Source: Chloroflexi bacterium AL-N1
GTDB taxonomy: Bacteria; Chloroflexota; Chloroflexia; Chloroflexales; Roseiflexaceae
Reading direction: 5' to 3'
Assembly (NCBI GenBank): GCA_013122435.1
Contig: WYDT01000028.1
Span: 22,347-86,346, forward strand
Length of the DNA stretch: 64,000 nucleotides
This document shows, piece after piece, positions 48,230 through 56,924 of the stretch; within the stretch, counting starts at the first letter, position 1; the number at the start of each line of letters is the position of its first letter. Below the pieces are notes generated by a model. It was given only the letters and a program-made list of their open reading frames with translations, ran no database searches and was not told where the DNA came from. The translations under genes and the position numbers were made by a program.

Positions 48230-49054
48230 TCATATAAGTTTTGTACGCATTGCAACTGATACAGCTTCTGTGCGAGTCCTAACATTGAGTTTACCGAAGA
48301 GTTTGGTAAGTCGTTTCTCAACTGCTTTTGGCCCAATGCCAAGCGAGAAACCAATTGTACGATTGGTTTCTCCTTCAGCCAATAAGACTAATAACTCTCG
48401 ATCCGCCGCTGTCACGTGTGATAAAGTGCCTGGAAGAGAACTCTTTTGTTCAGTTATTTCCAGTAGTACACCAGTTACACCACGGACCCCCATTTTATTT
48501 GTCAATAATATGCAGTGGAACTCGAATGTCTGTGTCTCGCGCTGAATCACTACAATAACATCCTCACCCATAAATGCAGTTCGCACCGCGCCAACAATTT
48601 TTGGTTCCTGACAGGCAAGTATATCAATGTGACATCCAAGTGGATTCTGGTCTGTGATACCAAGAGTTATGAGACTGCAACCAGTAACATATGTGATCAC
48701 TTCTTTGTCGTCTACAATGAACATTGCCAGTGGTGTGTGCGTTAGAACAGCCTGAAGCCCTTTTTCAATTGCCTGATATCGAGTTTGAATGGCTGTGTAA
48801 TCAGCTTTGAATGTGGCTTGCTGCTGCTCATAGAGTAATGTCATTTGCTGATGTGCATTCGTAAATAACCCGGTAGCAAGGGCCGCTTGAAAAGGAATGA
48901 TCCGTGTTAACAGCAGGCAAACATCATCTTTGTCAAGGTCTGCAAGTAGGCTTTTGCAATCACAGTTATACGTGTCTGTAAATGTTCCGTCAATCTTGTA
49001 CGTTGATACGACTCCATAACAATTCTCTCCAATATGAGGGGTTCTCTTACACAC
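48230..49054 (-). CDS. PAS-LuxR transcriptional regulator (N-terminus uncertain)
   Basis: A regulator with a PAS domain at about residues 105-210 (AMFIVDDKEVITYVTGCSLI, VLLEITEQK) and a C-terminal LuxR helix-turn-helix (VTAADRELLVLLAEGETNRT, IGPKAVEKRLTKLFGKLNVR). It probably controls the MauE operon just downstream. The GTG at 49052-49054 has no ribosome binding site. Another frame starts at an ATG at 49015-49017 with GGAGAG in front, reads MESYQRTRLTEHLQTRITV and AKAYLQTLTK, and stops at 48907. Joining that to DDVCLLLTRIIPF in the LuxR frame near 48920 would need one frameshift and gives a more natural helical start. Confidence 0.8.
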   Translation of the reverse strand: MCKRTPHIGENCYGVVSTYKIDGTFTDTYNCDCKSLLADLDKDDVCLLLTRIIPFQAALATGLFTNAHQQMTLLYEQQQATFKADYTAIQTRYQAIEKGLQAVLTHTPLAMFIVDDKEVITYVTGCSLITLGITDQNPLGCHIDILACQEPKIVGAVRTAFMGEDVIVVIQRETQTFEFHCILLTNKMGVRGVTGVLLEITEQKSSLPGTLSHVTAADRELLVLLAEGETNRTIGFSLGIGPKAVEKRLTKLFGKLNVRTRTEAVSVAMRTKLI

Positions 49055-49490
49055 ACAAAGCTACTCATCGAGACGGGGATTTGATTGATAGTACAAGAAT
49101 AGAGCGGTCTCCACCTTCTCGACACCAACATGCCGTAGTGCTGGGCAGGGGTTTCATCGTGTACGGATCGTCGGATATTGTTATGATACTACAGGATGTC
49201 AGTGCGGTCAATGTTTTTACTACACCCCATCCCCTGTACATCTGCATCAACAAGTATCATGTTGCAAGGCTGATGTTAAAACACACAAGAAACCTTTGTG
49301 TCCCTGTTGCTCTGGACCTCTGTGTTAAAAATAGCACTTTATGTGGTACTATGATAAATATAATCCATGTAGCGCTCACTATGAAAGTAAGACACTCGTT
49401 AGATGTATGGTTTCTGACCAGGGCTCACCATGCTCTGTTGAGACAGACGAACACATACGATAGCTTTTTGCAACCAGACTCAGAGGGTTT
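49055..49490. other. Divergent gap between the regulator and the urease operon
   Basis: About 435 bases. A 172-codon plus-strand frame crosses it, but its sequence is not protein-like and it has no start site. TATAAT lies at 49359-49364, 127 bases before ureA, as a possible -10 with no clear -35. The rest presumably holds the promoters. Confidence 0.4.
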
Positions 49491-49793
49491 ATGCGACTAA
49501 GTGAACGAGAAAAAGACAAGCTGCTTATCTTTGTAGCAGCGGATCTGGCCCGCAGGCGTAGAGCGCGGGGCCTCAAGCTCAACTATCCCGAAGCCGTCGC
49601 CCTGATTACGGCAGAAGTCCTTGAGGGCATCCGTGATGGTCGGTCGGTAGCCGACCTGATGTCCTTTGGTACCACCATCCTGACCAGAGCTGATGTGATG
49701 GAAGGTGTTACTGAGATGATTCCTGAGATTCAGGTCGAAGGAACCTTTCCAGATGGTACTAAACTCGTCACCATCCATGATCCGATCAGATAA
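49491..49793 (+). CDS. ureA: Urease gamma subunit
   Basis: A 100-residue urease gamma subunit, typical size. It starts RLSEREKDKLLIFVAADLAR and has the family run LKLNYPEAVALITAEVLEG and VEGTFPDGTKLVTIHDPI. GAGGG precedes the ATG at 49491. It heads a complete urease operon that hydrolyses urea to ammonia and carbamate in the cytoplasm. 46 bases separate it from ureB. Confidence 0.97.
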   Translation: MRLSEREKDKLLIFVAADLARRRRARGLKLNYPEAVALITAEVLEGIRDGRSVADLMSFGTTILTRADVMEGVTEMIPEIQVEGTFPDGTKLVTIHDPIR

Positions 49794-49839
49794 GCCATGC
49801 AGCAATTTGTGGGACTCGTTGATCAGTAAAGGAGGCACC

Positions 49840-50205
49840 ATGATTCCTGGAGAATACTTTATCGATGATGGTGAGCTTGAACTCAACGTCGGCAGAGCCA
49901 CCGTCAGCCTGCGTGTCGATAACAAGGGTGATCGGCCCATTCAGGTTGGCTCGCATACCCATTTCTTCGAGGTAAATAAAGAACTGAGCTTTGATCGTCA
50001 GGCAGCCTATGGCTGTCACCTGAACATCCCGGCAGGTACGGCTCTGCGTTTTGAACCGGGTGAAGGTCGCGAAGTCGAGTTGGTCGCTTTCGCTGGAAAA
50101 CAGGTCGTCTATGGTATGAACGCACTGGTTTCGGGTGAGTTAACACAGCAAAAAGCATCGGCGCTGCAGGTTGCCAAAGCACAAGACTACAAGGAATGCC
50201 CATGA
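49840..50205 (+). CDS. ureB: Urease beta subunit
   Basis: A 121-residue urease beta subunit. AAAGGAGG precedes the ATG at 49840, followed by IPGEYFIDDGELELNVGR. Family stretches are RPIQVGSHTHFFEVN and GCHLNIPAGTALRFEPGE. The stop TGA overlaps the ureC start as ATGA, a typical coupled junction. The start at 49753 in the same frame is rejected because it overlaps ureA without a ribosome binding site. Confidence 0.97.
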   Translation: MIPGEYFIDDGELELNVGRATVSLRVDNKGDRPIQVGSHTHFFEVNKELSFDRQAAYGCHLNIPAGTALRFEPGEGREVELVAFAGKQVVYGMNALVSGELTQQKASALQVAKAQDYKECP

Positions 50206-51905
50206 AGATTTCACGCAAAGCCTATGCGGGTTTGTATGGTCCGACCACCGGTGATCGGCTGCGATTGGGTGACACCAACCTCGTGCTGGAAATCGAGAAG
50301 GATTACACGGTCTATGGTGATGAGGTGGTCTTTGGTGGTGGCAAAGTCATTCGTGATGGCCAGGGCCAGTCCCAACTCACACGTGATAGCGGCACCCCTG
50401 ATCTGGTCATTACCAATGCCACCATTGTCGATCACTGGGGTGTCGTGAAGGCCGACGTTGGTGTGCGTGATGGCAGGATCGTGGCGATTGGCAAGGCCGG
50501 TAATCCCGATGTGCAAGAGGGCGTCACTGCTGGTCTGGAGATCGGCCCTGGCACCGAGATTATCGCCGGGGAGGGTAAAATCCTGACGGCGGGTGGTATC
50601 GATACCCACATCCATTTCATTAGCCCACAGCAGGTTTGGGAGGCATTATACAGCGGCTTGACGACGATGATTGGTGGTGGCACGGGTCCGGCAGAGGGTA
50701 CGAAGGCGACGACCTGCACACCAGGAGCCTGGAATCTCCATCGTATGTTCGAGGCAGTGGAGGCGTTTCCGCTGAACTTTGGCTTTCTTGGTAAGGGGAA
50801 TGCCTCGCGTCCTGAAGCACTGGTCGAACAGATCAAAGCGGGCGCGTTGGGCCTGAAGCTCCACGAAGACTGGGGGACCACCCCTGCTACCATCGATACG
50901 GCGCTGCGGGTTGCGGACGACTACGATGTACAGGTCGCCATCCACACCGACACGCTGAACGAGTCGGGCTTTGTCGAGAACACCCTTGCGGCCATTGGTG
51001 ACCGAACCATCCACACTTACCACTCTGAGGGGGCTGGTGGTGGCCACGCGCCGGATATTCTCAAAGCGGTTGGTCTGCCCAACATCCTGCCGAGTTCGAC
51101 CAATCCAACGATGCCCTACACGGTCAATACCCTTGAGGAACACCTTGATATGCTGATGGTGTGCCACCACCTGAGCAGCAAAATCCCTGAAGATGTGGCT
51201 TTTGCCGAGAGTCGCATCCGCCCCGAAACGATGGCCGCTGAGGATGTCCTGCACGATATGGGGGCGATCAGCATTATGGCCTCTGACTCGCAGGCGATGG
51301 GTCGTGTTGGCGAGGTGATCTGTCGCACATGGCAGACCGCCCACAAAATGAAGGCCGAGCGTGGCCCTCTCTCGGAGGACAACGAACGCCACGACAACTA
51401 CCGCATCCGTCGCTACATTGCCAAATACACCATCAACCCGGCCATAGCGCATGGCATCAGCCAGCATGTCGGGAGCATCGCGGTAGGCAAACTGGCTGAT
51501 CTGTGTCTCTGGAGTCCGGCGTTCTTTGGCATCAAACCAGAACTGATCATCAAGGGCGGGTTTATCGCCGCATCGCTGATGGGCGATCCCAATGCCAGCA
51601 TTCCCACACCGGAACCTGTCCACTATCGCCCGATGTTTGGCAGCTATGGCAAGGCGCTGGATCAGCTCTGCTATCACTTCGTTTCCAAAGCATCGCTCGC
51701 AGAAGGCCAGCTACCGGAACTCAACCGACGGGCGGTGGCAGTCGAAAACTGTCGGGGGATTGGCAAAAAAGACCTGCTGCTGAACGACGCCCTGCCAACT
51801 GTCGATGTCAACCCTGATAGTTATGAGGTTACGGTCGATGGGCAAAAGATTAGCAGTCATCCGGCACAGGTATTGCCACTGGCACAGCGCTATTTTCTTT
51901 TCTAA
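50202..51905 (+). CDS. ureC: Urease alpha subunit (catalytic)
   Basis: A 567-residue alpha subunit, the nickel-binding catalytic chain. Nickel ligands appear in place: His136 and His138 (GIDTHIHF), the carbamylated Lys219 in GALGLKLHEDWG, the His residues of VAIHTDTLN and YHSEGAGGGHAPD, and the Asp in IMASDSQAMGR. The flap and active-site motif VCHHLSSKIPED is present (MVCHHL). The start ATG at 50202 has AAGGA 6 bases before it and overlaps the ureB stop; an ATG at 50196 is an alternative. Length matches the family. No missing key residue was noted. Confidence 0.98.
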   Translation: MKISRKAYAGLYGPTTGDRLRLGDTNLVLEIEKDYTVYGDEVVFGGGKVIRDGQGQSQLTRDSGTPDLVITNATIVDHWGVVKADVGVRDGRIVAIGKAGNPDVQEGVTAGLEIGPGTEIIAGEGKILTAGGIDTHIHFISPQQVWEALYSGLTTMIGGGTGPAEGTKATTCTPGAWNLHRMFEAVEAFPLNFGFLGKGNASRPEALVEQIKAGALGLKLHEDWGTTPATIDTALRVADDYDVQVAIHTDTLNESGFVENTLAAIGDRTIHTYHSEGAGGGHAPDILKAVGLPNILPSSTNPTMPYTVNTLEEHLDMLMVCHHLSSKIPEDVAFAESRIRPETMAAEDVLHDMGAISIMASDSQAMGRVGEVICRTWQTAHKMKAERGPLSEDNERHDNYRIRRYIAKYTINPAIAHGISQHVGSIAVGKLADLCLWSPAFFGIKPELIIKGGFIAASLMGDPNASIPTPEPVHYRPMFGSYGKALDQLCYHFVSKASLAEGQLPELNRRAVAVENCRGIGKKDLLLNDALPTVDVNPDSYEVTVDGQKISSHPAQVLPLAQRYFLF

Positions 51906-51911
51906 ACAACT

Positions 51912-52358
51912 ATGACGGAAACGCTTATCCACATCCAAAGCTTGCCCGCACATAGCTCGGTCGCTGATCGTCAGGTGGTCGATCTGCCGATGATGGCGGC
52001 GGATCGACGGCGGGTACGGCGGCGATTGGTTGCTCCTGATGGGCAGCATTTTGCGTTGGCGCTACCGACGGGCTCCGTGCTGCCGGTCGACCATCCACTC
52101 TATGTGACCGACACCACGCTCTACCGCATCACTGCTGCTGCCGAAGAGGTTTTGGTGATTAGCCCACACAGCATCGACGAGGCCGTGCTGGTGGGCCACC
52201 TGATTGGCAATCTGCATCGTGATATCGACATTGTGGATGGTCAGCTTATCGCGTTGTGGGACGCACCATTGGAGCAGCAATTGCACCGGGTGGGGGTGCC
52301 TTGTGTCCGTGAGCAGCGCCCGTTCAAGGGGCGTCCGCCAGGGGAACACAGCCATTAG
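51912..52358 (+). CDS. ureE: Urease accessory protein UreE (nickel chaperone)
   Basis: A 148-residue UreE, the metallochaperone that delivers nickel to the apo-urease complex. The N-terminal part is a beta domain, and the C-terminal part carries the conserved His in IGNLHRDID. The C-terminus is only lightly His-rich (GEHSH) compared with the poly-His tails of Klebsiella. It starts 6 bases after the ureC stop, with the upstream region overlapping ureC, so translation is likely coupled. Length is normal. Stop is TAG at the natural end. Confidence 0.93.
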   Translation: MTETLIHIQSLPAHSSVADRQVVDLPMMAADRRRVRRRLVAPDGQHFALALPTGSVLPVDHPLYVTDTTLYRITAAAEEVLVISPHSIDEAVLVGHLIGNLHRDIDIVDGQLIALWDAPLEQQLHRVGVPCVREQRPFKGRPPGEHSH

Positions 52359-52370
52359 TAGAGGCGTCCG

Positions 52371-53021
52371 ATGGACCAGCATGCCTTTTTGAGGCTTCTA
52401 CAACTCTTTGACTCGCAGTTTCCCATCGGGAGTTTTGCCCATTCGAGCGGGTTGGAAACCTATGCACAGATGGATCTGAGCAAAGAACAGCTTGCCGAAC
52501 TGCTGCGTGTCCAGCTTCTGTATGGCTTTGGTCGGCTCGATCTGGCGGCCTGTGCACGCGCTTATGAAGCCGAATCTGACGACGAACTTGTGGTGCTGTG
52601 TGCGGAAGTAACGGCGTGGAAACCGATCCGAGGCATACGAGAGACCAGTCTTAAGTTGGGAAAAAGAATGCTCACACTCGCAAAACGCATCTACCCACAA
52701 ACCAGCGATCTGCACATACCAGAGCCACATCAGGCCATCGTGTGTGGATTGCTGGGGCAGCGACTGGCGATTGGTAAAGAAGCAGTGTTGTTGGCATTCG
52801 CGCAATCAAGTGTGGTGGCACAGCTACAAGCCGCTACCCGTTGCATGCCGCTCAGCCCTGAGCAGGCCCAGGAAATCCTGATCGACGTGCAGCCCTTGAT
52901 TGTCGGGGTCGTCACTCGTATGTTGGAAGACTCAGAGGGTGGTCTGGTTGCCGCCACACCTGCGTTGGATGTGCGGGCGCATCAGCAAGCCTTTTTATAC
53001 ACACGATTATTTCAATCCTAG
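52371..53021 (+). CDS. ureF: Urease accessory protein UreF
   Basis: A 216-residue UreF, which together with UreD/UreH and UreG forms the maturation complex on apo-urease. Family features are FLRLLQLFDSQFPIGSFAHSSGLE near the N-terminus (hallmark LFDSQFPIGSFAHSSG) and the late ATRCMPLSPEQAQEILID. The gene starts 12 bases after ureE. Helical throughout, normal length. Confidence 0.95.
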   Translation: MDQHAFLRLLQLFDSQFPIGSFAHSSGLETYAQMDLSKEQLAELLRVQLLYGFGRLDLAACARAYEAESDDELVVLCAEVTAWKPIRGIRETSLKLGKRMLTLAKRIYPQTSDLHIPEPHQAIVCGLLGQRLAIGKEAVLLAFAQSSVVAQLQAATRCMPLSPEQAQEILIDVQPLIVGVVTRMLEDSEGGLVAATPALDVRAHQQAFLYTRLFQS

Positions 53022-53035
53022 TTTTGGGAGTATCT

Positions 53036-53650
53036 ATGACAACCGTCAAAATTGGCATTGGTGGTCCGGTCGGTTCAGGCAAGACCGCATTGCTGGACCG
53101 CCTCTGCAAAGCCATGCGTGATGAATACAACATCGCCGTGATCACCAATGATATTTATACCTACGAGGATGCCGAGTTTCTCACCCGTTCAGGTGCGTTA
53201 CCACAGGAGCGCATTCGTGGTGTACAGACCGGCGGGTGTCCGCATACGGCCATCCGCGAAGACACCAGCATCAACCAGGAAGCCGTTGACGAGATGCTGG
53301 TGGCCTTTCCCGACCTCGATCTGTTGTTTGTTGAGTCGGGTGGCGATAACCTCTCCGCGTCTTTTAGCCCGGAACTGGTCGATGTAAGCATCTATGTAGT
53401 CGATGTGTCCGGCGGGGATAAGGTGCCGCGCAAGGGCGGTCCCGGAGTTACCCGTAGCGATCTGCTGGTGATCAACAAGATCGACCTTGCACCATGGGTG
53501 GGTGCCGATCTCAGCGTGATGGAACGGGATGCACAGGCGCAACGTGGCGAGAAGCCGCATGTTTTTACCAATCTGAAGGATGGCACCGGTCTGGACAGCG
53601 TGATTACCTGGATTAAATGCGATGTGCTGTTTGAAGACGTTCAGCACTAA
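53036..53650 (+). CDS. ureG: Urease accessory GTPase UreG
   Basis: A 204-residue SIMIBI-class GTPase that drives nickel insertion. P-loop: GIGGPVGSGKTALLD. The Cys-Pro-His nickel site is GGCPHTAIRED. Other motifs: FVESGGDNLSASFSPEL and the guanine-specificity loop VINKIDLAP. The start is the ATG at 53036 with GGGAG 6 bases before; a TTG at 53024 would overlap the Shine-Dalgarno. It begins 14 bases after ureF. Confidence 0.97.
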   Translation: MTTVKIGIGGPVGSGKTALLDRLCKAMRDEYNIAVITNDIYTYEDAEFLTRSGALPQERIRGVQTGGCPHTAIREDTSINQEAVDEMLVAFPDLDLLFVESGGDNLSASFSPELVDVSIYVVDVSGGDKVPRKGGPGVTRSDLLVINKIDLAPWVGADLSVMERDAQAQRGEKPHVFTNLKDGTGLDSVITWIKCDVLFEDVQH

Positions 53651-53656
53651 ACCATT

Positions 53657-54457
53657 ATGACCAGGCTCAGACTTGTCTTTGATCAGCGCGATGGGCAGAC
53701 GGTGCTACGCGAGCAGTATGCCTCAAGCCCGCTAAAGATCGTGCGTCCATTTGCACTGGAGCATGGGCGCGTCCTGTTGCAGTTGGTGAACGTCGGTCCT
53801 GGTGTGATGGCCAATGATGCTTTTGATATCCACATCACGCTGTGTGAGGGTGCCAAAGTCGTGCTGCTCAATCAGTCTGCGACGAAGCTGCACAGCATGC
53901 CAACGGAGGCAAGGGCCACGCAGCATGTGCAAATCCACCTCGCAGCAGAGGCAGAACTTGAGTATTACCCAGGACTGAGCATTCCCTATCGAGGCACCGC
54001 ATTTCAACAGCAGATCACCGTTGAGCTTGCCATGGACGCAAAGTTTGCTTTTTTTGAGCGCTGGGCCATGGGACGGATTGCCTTTGGTGAACGTTTTGTG
54101 TTTCGGCATCTGGCGAGTCAGATCAAGGTGTACCGCGATAACCTGTTGCTCTATGCTGATGCCCTTGAGTTATCCAAGGACGCTCCCCAGATAGGGTTGA
54201 CCGATCATTTTGCGTATCTTGGCGCAGGGTTCTGGTTCTGGAATGTGTTGCCTGAACCACCGTTGATCGTACCCATCAGCAACATGCGTCTGGCCGATCC
54301 TGCCCTGGTTTGTGATGCGTTCAGGATGGATGCTGCCTATGTGCGGGTGCTGGCAAACGATGGTCTGACCCTCAGGCAACACATTCATACGTTCATCAAT
54401 GATTGGCACGAACGGATTGGTTTGGAACGGCTGGATTTTGGACGTTTTGGGTCGTGA
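53657..54457 (+). CDS. ureD: Urease accessory protein UreD (UreH)
   Basis: A 266-residue UreD/UreH, the scaffold of the maturation complex. Recognisable stretches are ARATQHVQIHLAAEAELEYYPG, the usual core of the family (read as ATQHVQIHL and LEYYPGLSIPY), and FFERWAMGRIAFGE. It is the last gene of the operon ureABCEFGD, 6 bases after ureG. No urea or nickel transporter gene is present on either side. A repeat-rich region follows directly. Confidence 0.93.
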   Translation: MTRLRLVFDQRDGQTVLREQYASSPLKIVRPFALEHGRVLLQLVNVGPGVMANDAFDIHITLCEGAKVVLLNQSATKLHSMPTEARATQHVQIHLAAEAELEYYPGLSIPYRGTAFQQQITVELAMDAKFAFFERWAMGRIAFGERFVFRHLASQIKVYRDNLLLYADALELSKDAPQIGLTDHFAYLGAGFWFWNVLPEPPLIVPISNMRLADPALVCDAFRMDAAYVRVLANDGLTLRQHIHTFINDWHERIGLERLDFGRFGS

Positions 54458-54466
54458 GTGGGGAAT

Positions 54467-55376
54467 GGCGGTTACAAACCGCCGCTACGGGCTGTCTTCG
54501 ACAGGCTCAGACTGCGGGGTGTGGGGCGCAGCGTTGCCTGAGCCTGTCGAAAGGGGGAACGGCGGTTACAAACCGCCGCTACAGAGGTATGGTGCTGTGG
54601 TGGGGTTTAGCTGCGCTCCGCGTCAGCGCTCTGGTGCTCTATGTGGGGTGGGCCGCCACCCCACACCCCCGGTCAGGGCGTTGCACCCCTGCACCCCGCA
54701 AAGTGATGTGAGTGATAGAGAGAATGAAAGAGGCACATGCCTCTGGGCAGTTTGATCGAATGAGTATGTGCTGCGCGTTTATTTGCATTGTTAAACGGTG
54801 CAAGTGCACAATTGCTCAAGAGATGTTTGCACAACAGGCATGCTTTGCGGGTGGTCTGGCGGGGTGTGGGGCGCAGCACCCACAAAACCCTCAGGTTAAT
54901 GTATCGCAGCGCATAGGGCTCCGTCTCAATCGATCTCATCCCACCACTGCGTTTATAATCCTTGGCGTCTTTGAACTAACCCCTTGTGGGCTTTCTTGTC
55001 AGGGTGGACCGCCACCCCGACACCCCCGGCCCAGGCACTGTGTCCTGGGTACCCGCAAAGAAGCGTGGGATGTTGGTGTGATGTGTGGGGTGCAGCCTCG
55101 CGGCAGGGTGTATGTAGTGGTGGTAGGGTTGAGTTGTGTTGCCTGAGCGTGTCGAAGGCACCGGGGCGTAATATGGATGGTTCTATTGCGGGATGTGAGC
55201 ACGGCGGTTGCAAACCGCCGCTACGGGTGTGCGATGCTCACTTTGCGGGGTAAGGCAGGAGGAATGTGTCGCTGCTCCGTGGGTGTTTAGGCGACGGACA
55301 CGCTTTGCGGGTGGTCTGGCGGGTGCCACGCTGCCAGCGGGGTTCAAAGGGGCTGGCCCCTTTGTCGGGGTGTGGG
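54467..55376. repeat. Repeat-rich block 1 (palindromic units and GC-rich direct repeats)
   Basis: About 0.9 kb without a gene. The hairpin unit GGCGGTTACAAACCGCC occurs at 54467 and 54561 and as GGCGGTTGCAAACCGCC at 55203. A 14-bp inverted repeat, TTCGACAGGCTCAG (54497-54510) and CTGAGCCTGTCGAA (54538-54551), lies between the first two. GCTTTGCGGGTGGTCTGGCG occurs at about 54840 and 55302. Segments at 54990-55120 and 55200-55376 reappear in the same order and orientation at 63565-63945. Reading frames here are not protein-like. Confidence 0.8.
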
Positions 55377-55411
55377 GCGCAGCGCCCACAACAACCACAC
55401 ATAAAGTATGC

Positions 55412-55452
55412 TATCATCTAATCCTACGCCCGACTGACGTATACGGAAGGAG
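55412..55452 (+). promoter_or_regulatory. Shared promoter and leader module, copy 1
   Basis: TATCAT at 55412-55417 as -10, 7 bases, then the 28-base leader that contains CCCGACTGACGTATACGG and ends in the ribosome binding site GGAAGGAG. The same module is found at 56236-56276, 57075-57115 and 57914-57954 with a perfect TATAAT, always 7 bases from the leader. Each sits before one of the four BsuPI-like lipoprotein genes. Confidence 0.8.
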
Positions 55453-55458
55453 CAAGCG

Positions 55459-56034
55459 ATGCCTCCCCATCGAATGTGGTTGGTGCATCTCTATCTTAGT
55501 GTGATTTTGACCATATCGAGTTGTGGCTTTCGTGAAGGCCCGCCACGTTTGGAGCCAGTTGAGTTCGGTGGTGGCGGGAGTAGTGGGTCGTTTGGTGCCG
55601 TAACTACGGTAAGTACCAACTGTGCCGAAATCGGCGAGTGGGTCACGTTTGAGGTGACCTTGCACAACGGTTCAGAGGTGGTGGTTGAGTTGACTGATAC
55701 CCCACCCTTTGATTTGATTCTTGAACCAGCCTGGTGGGAACTTACCACCCCCAAACCGATTGATCGCTGGTCAGAAAGTTATCAATATCCCCAGGAGATT
55801 GATCGCGTGTTTGAACCTGGTGAACGGCAGAGCTATACCTGGAAGTGGCAAGCCAAAAGTACATTTGCTCAGCAAGCACGTGATGTGAATATGATGCAAG
55901 TGACCTTTTGGCAAGGTCAAAGACTTCGTGATGGGCGTTCTCCAGCAAGTGCTGGAACAAACTCATCCTACATAGGGGTGGCTTGGTATGCTGAAGGTAC
56001 TGGGTCTTGGCGGTGTGCCGATATGAGACGTTAA
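55459..56034 (+). CDS. BsuPI-like domain lipoprotein 1
   Basis: A 191-residue lipoprotein with signal LYLSVILTISSC (lipobox ISSC) and a Gly/Ser-rich linker. The body reads TNCAEIGEWVTFEVTLHNGSE, RWSESYQYPQEIDRVFEPGE and SYTWKWQA, the pattern of intracellular proteinase inhibitor BsuPI-type domains (beta sandwich with 'RWS' and 'pGe...y.w.W' motifs). It is the most divergent of the four paralogs. GGAAGGAG precedes the ATG by 6 bases. The target of inhibition, if any, is unknown; the large secreted metallopeptidase downstream is the obvious candidate. Confidence 0.75.
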   Translation: MPPHRMWLVHLYLSVILTISSCGFREGPPRLEPVEFGGGGSSGSFGAVTTVSTNCAEIGEWVTFEVTLHNGSEVVVELTDTPPFDLILEPAWWELTTPKPIDRWSESYQYPQEIDRVFEPGERQSYTWKWQAKSTFAQQARDVNMMQVTFWQGQRLRDGRSPASAGTNSSYIGVAWYAEGTGSWRCADMRR

Positions 56035-56082
56035 GCACATCTTTTGAGTGATATTTTTGTAGTAGTAGAAGGAAGGAACATT

Positions 56083-56304
56083 ATGCTTAAGACACGTTGG
56101 TTCTCACAGGGTGTATGTTTGGTTCTGCTCATGAGTTTGGTATGGATCGCGCTGGTGTTAGACCCGCCAGTACGTGCTGCCCCGGCGCATACGCGTCCCA
56201 CCCAACACTCTCGCAACCCAATCCTAAAGATGTGGTATAATCGCAGTCTACGCCCGACTGACGTATACGGAAGGAGAATGCGATGCCCCGTGTACTGCTG
56301 CTGA
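56083..56304 (+). CDS. Small secreted-type reading frame 1 (may be a stub)
   Basis: A 73-codon frame with AGAAGGAAGGAACATT before the ATG, a signal-like N-terminus (WFSQGVCLVLLMSLVWIALV) and a cleavage-like VRAAPA. The C-terminal part (RPTQHSRN, WYNRSLRPTDVYGRR, ending YCC) is encoded by the conserved promoter/leader of the next lipoprotein gene and overlaps its start by 22 bases. Since the same leader precedes lipoprotein 1 without such a frame, the 3' half may be conserved only as DNA. It may be a remnant of a signal peptide from a lost protein. I cannot tell which. Confidence 0.4.
   Translation: MLKTRWFSQGVCLVLLMSLVWIALVLDPPVRAAPAHTRPTQHSRNPILKMWYNRSLRPTDVYGRRMRCPVYCC
56236..56276 (+). 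promoter_or_regulatory. Shared promoter and leader module, copy 2
   Basis: TATAAT at 56236-56241, 7 bases, then the 28-base leader ending GGAAGGAG at 56276. Lies inside the small frame 56083-56304. Confidence 0.8.
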
Positions 56305-56879
56305 TCGCTATGCTGATAGGAACAGTCCTACTGACCCAGTGTGGCCTATTGCCGTTGCCGATCCCCTCAGCTCCCCCCTTTCCGACTGTTGGCCCGGTGC
56401 AGCGCATTTCTGGTAATGCCAGCAGAACCATGGCCGTAATTCAATCTAGCACCAATTGTGCCGAAATTGGAGAAATGGTGACCTTCACGGCCTCGTTTAC
56501 CAATACGGCGACGTACCCCGTGACTATCACAACGGAACCCGTGATGGATATAGTCCTTTCACCAAGCAATTGGACTGCCGGAGATGATCCTGCGTTGGTC
56601 CAGCATTGGTCAGAGAGTGATCAGTATCCTACTGAATTTCCAACAGTTGCCCAACCAAATGAGGTGTGGACCTATCAATGGCGGTGGCAGGCCGATGCGA
56701 TCTATCACCAGCCTGATGTCTATGACATGCGAGTGCAATTGATCATGGGAGAGATTCAACTCCAGGGCTCTTCTGTCCCATCTGGAGGACATGAATTAGG
56801 TATTGGGGTCGGAGCTATACCCCTACCTGGCGGCGGGGCGGTTGAATGCTATGAGTTAGAGCGGGCTCTACAGCCATAA
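56283..56879 (+). CDS. BsuPI-like domain lipoprotein 2
   Basis: A 198-residue lipoprotein: signal MPRVLLLIAMLIGTVLLTQC (lipobox LTQC), Pro-rich linker, then the BsuPI-like domain with TNCAEIGEMVTFTASFTNT, VMDIVLSPSNW, QHWSESDQYPTEFP and QPNEVWTYQWRWQAD. Conserved single Cys in TNCAEIGE and one near the C-terminus (AVECYEL) could form a disulfide. The product is identical in sequence to lipoprotein 3, as both genes lie in a perfect tandem duplication. Transcription is probably from the module at 56236. Confidence 0.78.
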   Translation: MPRVLLLIAMLIGTVLLTQCGLLPLPIPSAPPFPTVGPVQRISGNASRTMAVIQSSTNCAEIGEMVTFTASFTNTATYPVTITTEPVMDIVLSPSNWTAGDDPALVQHWSESDQYPTEFPTVAQPNEVWTYQWRWQADAIYHQPDVYDMRVQLIMGEIQLQGSSVPSGGHELGIGVGAIPLPGGGAVECYELERALQP

Positions 56880-56924
56880 GCTGTGTGTGTATCGGATATA
56901 TAGGTATTGGAAGGAGGCTCTACA

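Noticed and set aside
48982..49500. 172-codon plus-strand frame before ureA
   Set aside because: Crosses the regulator start, lacks a ribosome binding site and any domain-like pattern, and overlaps the ureA start.
50646..51677. 343-codon minus-strand frame across ureC
   Set aside because: Antisense shadow of a strongly biased coding region; not protein-like and no start signal.
54712..55504. Plus-strand frames in repeat block 1
   Set aside because: They are made of the GC-rich repeats (GGLAGCG-like runs), vary in frame between copies and have no start signals.
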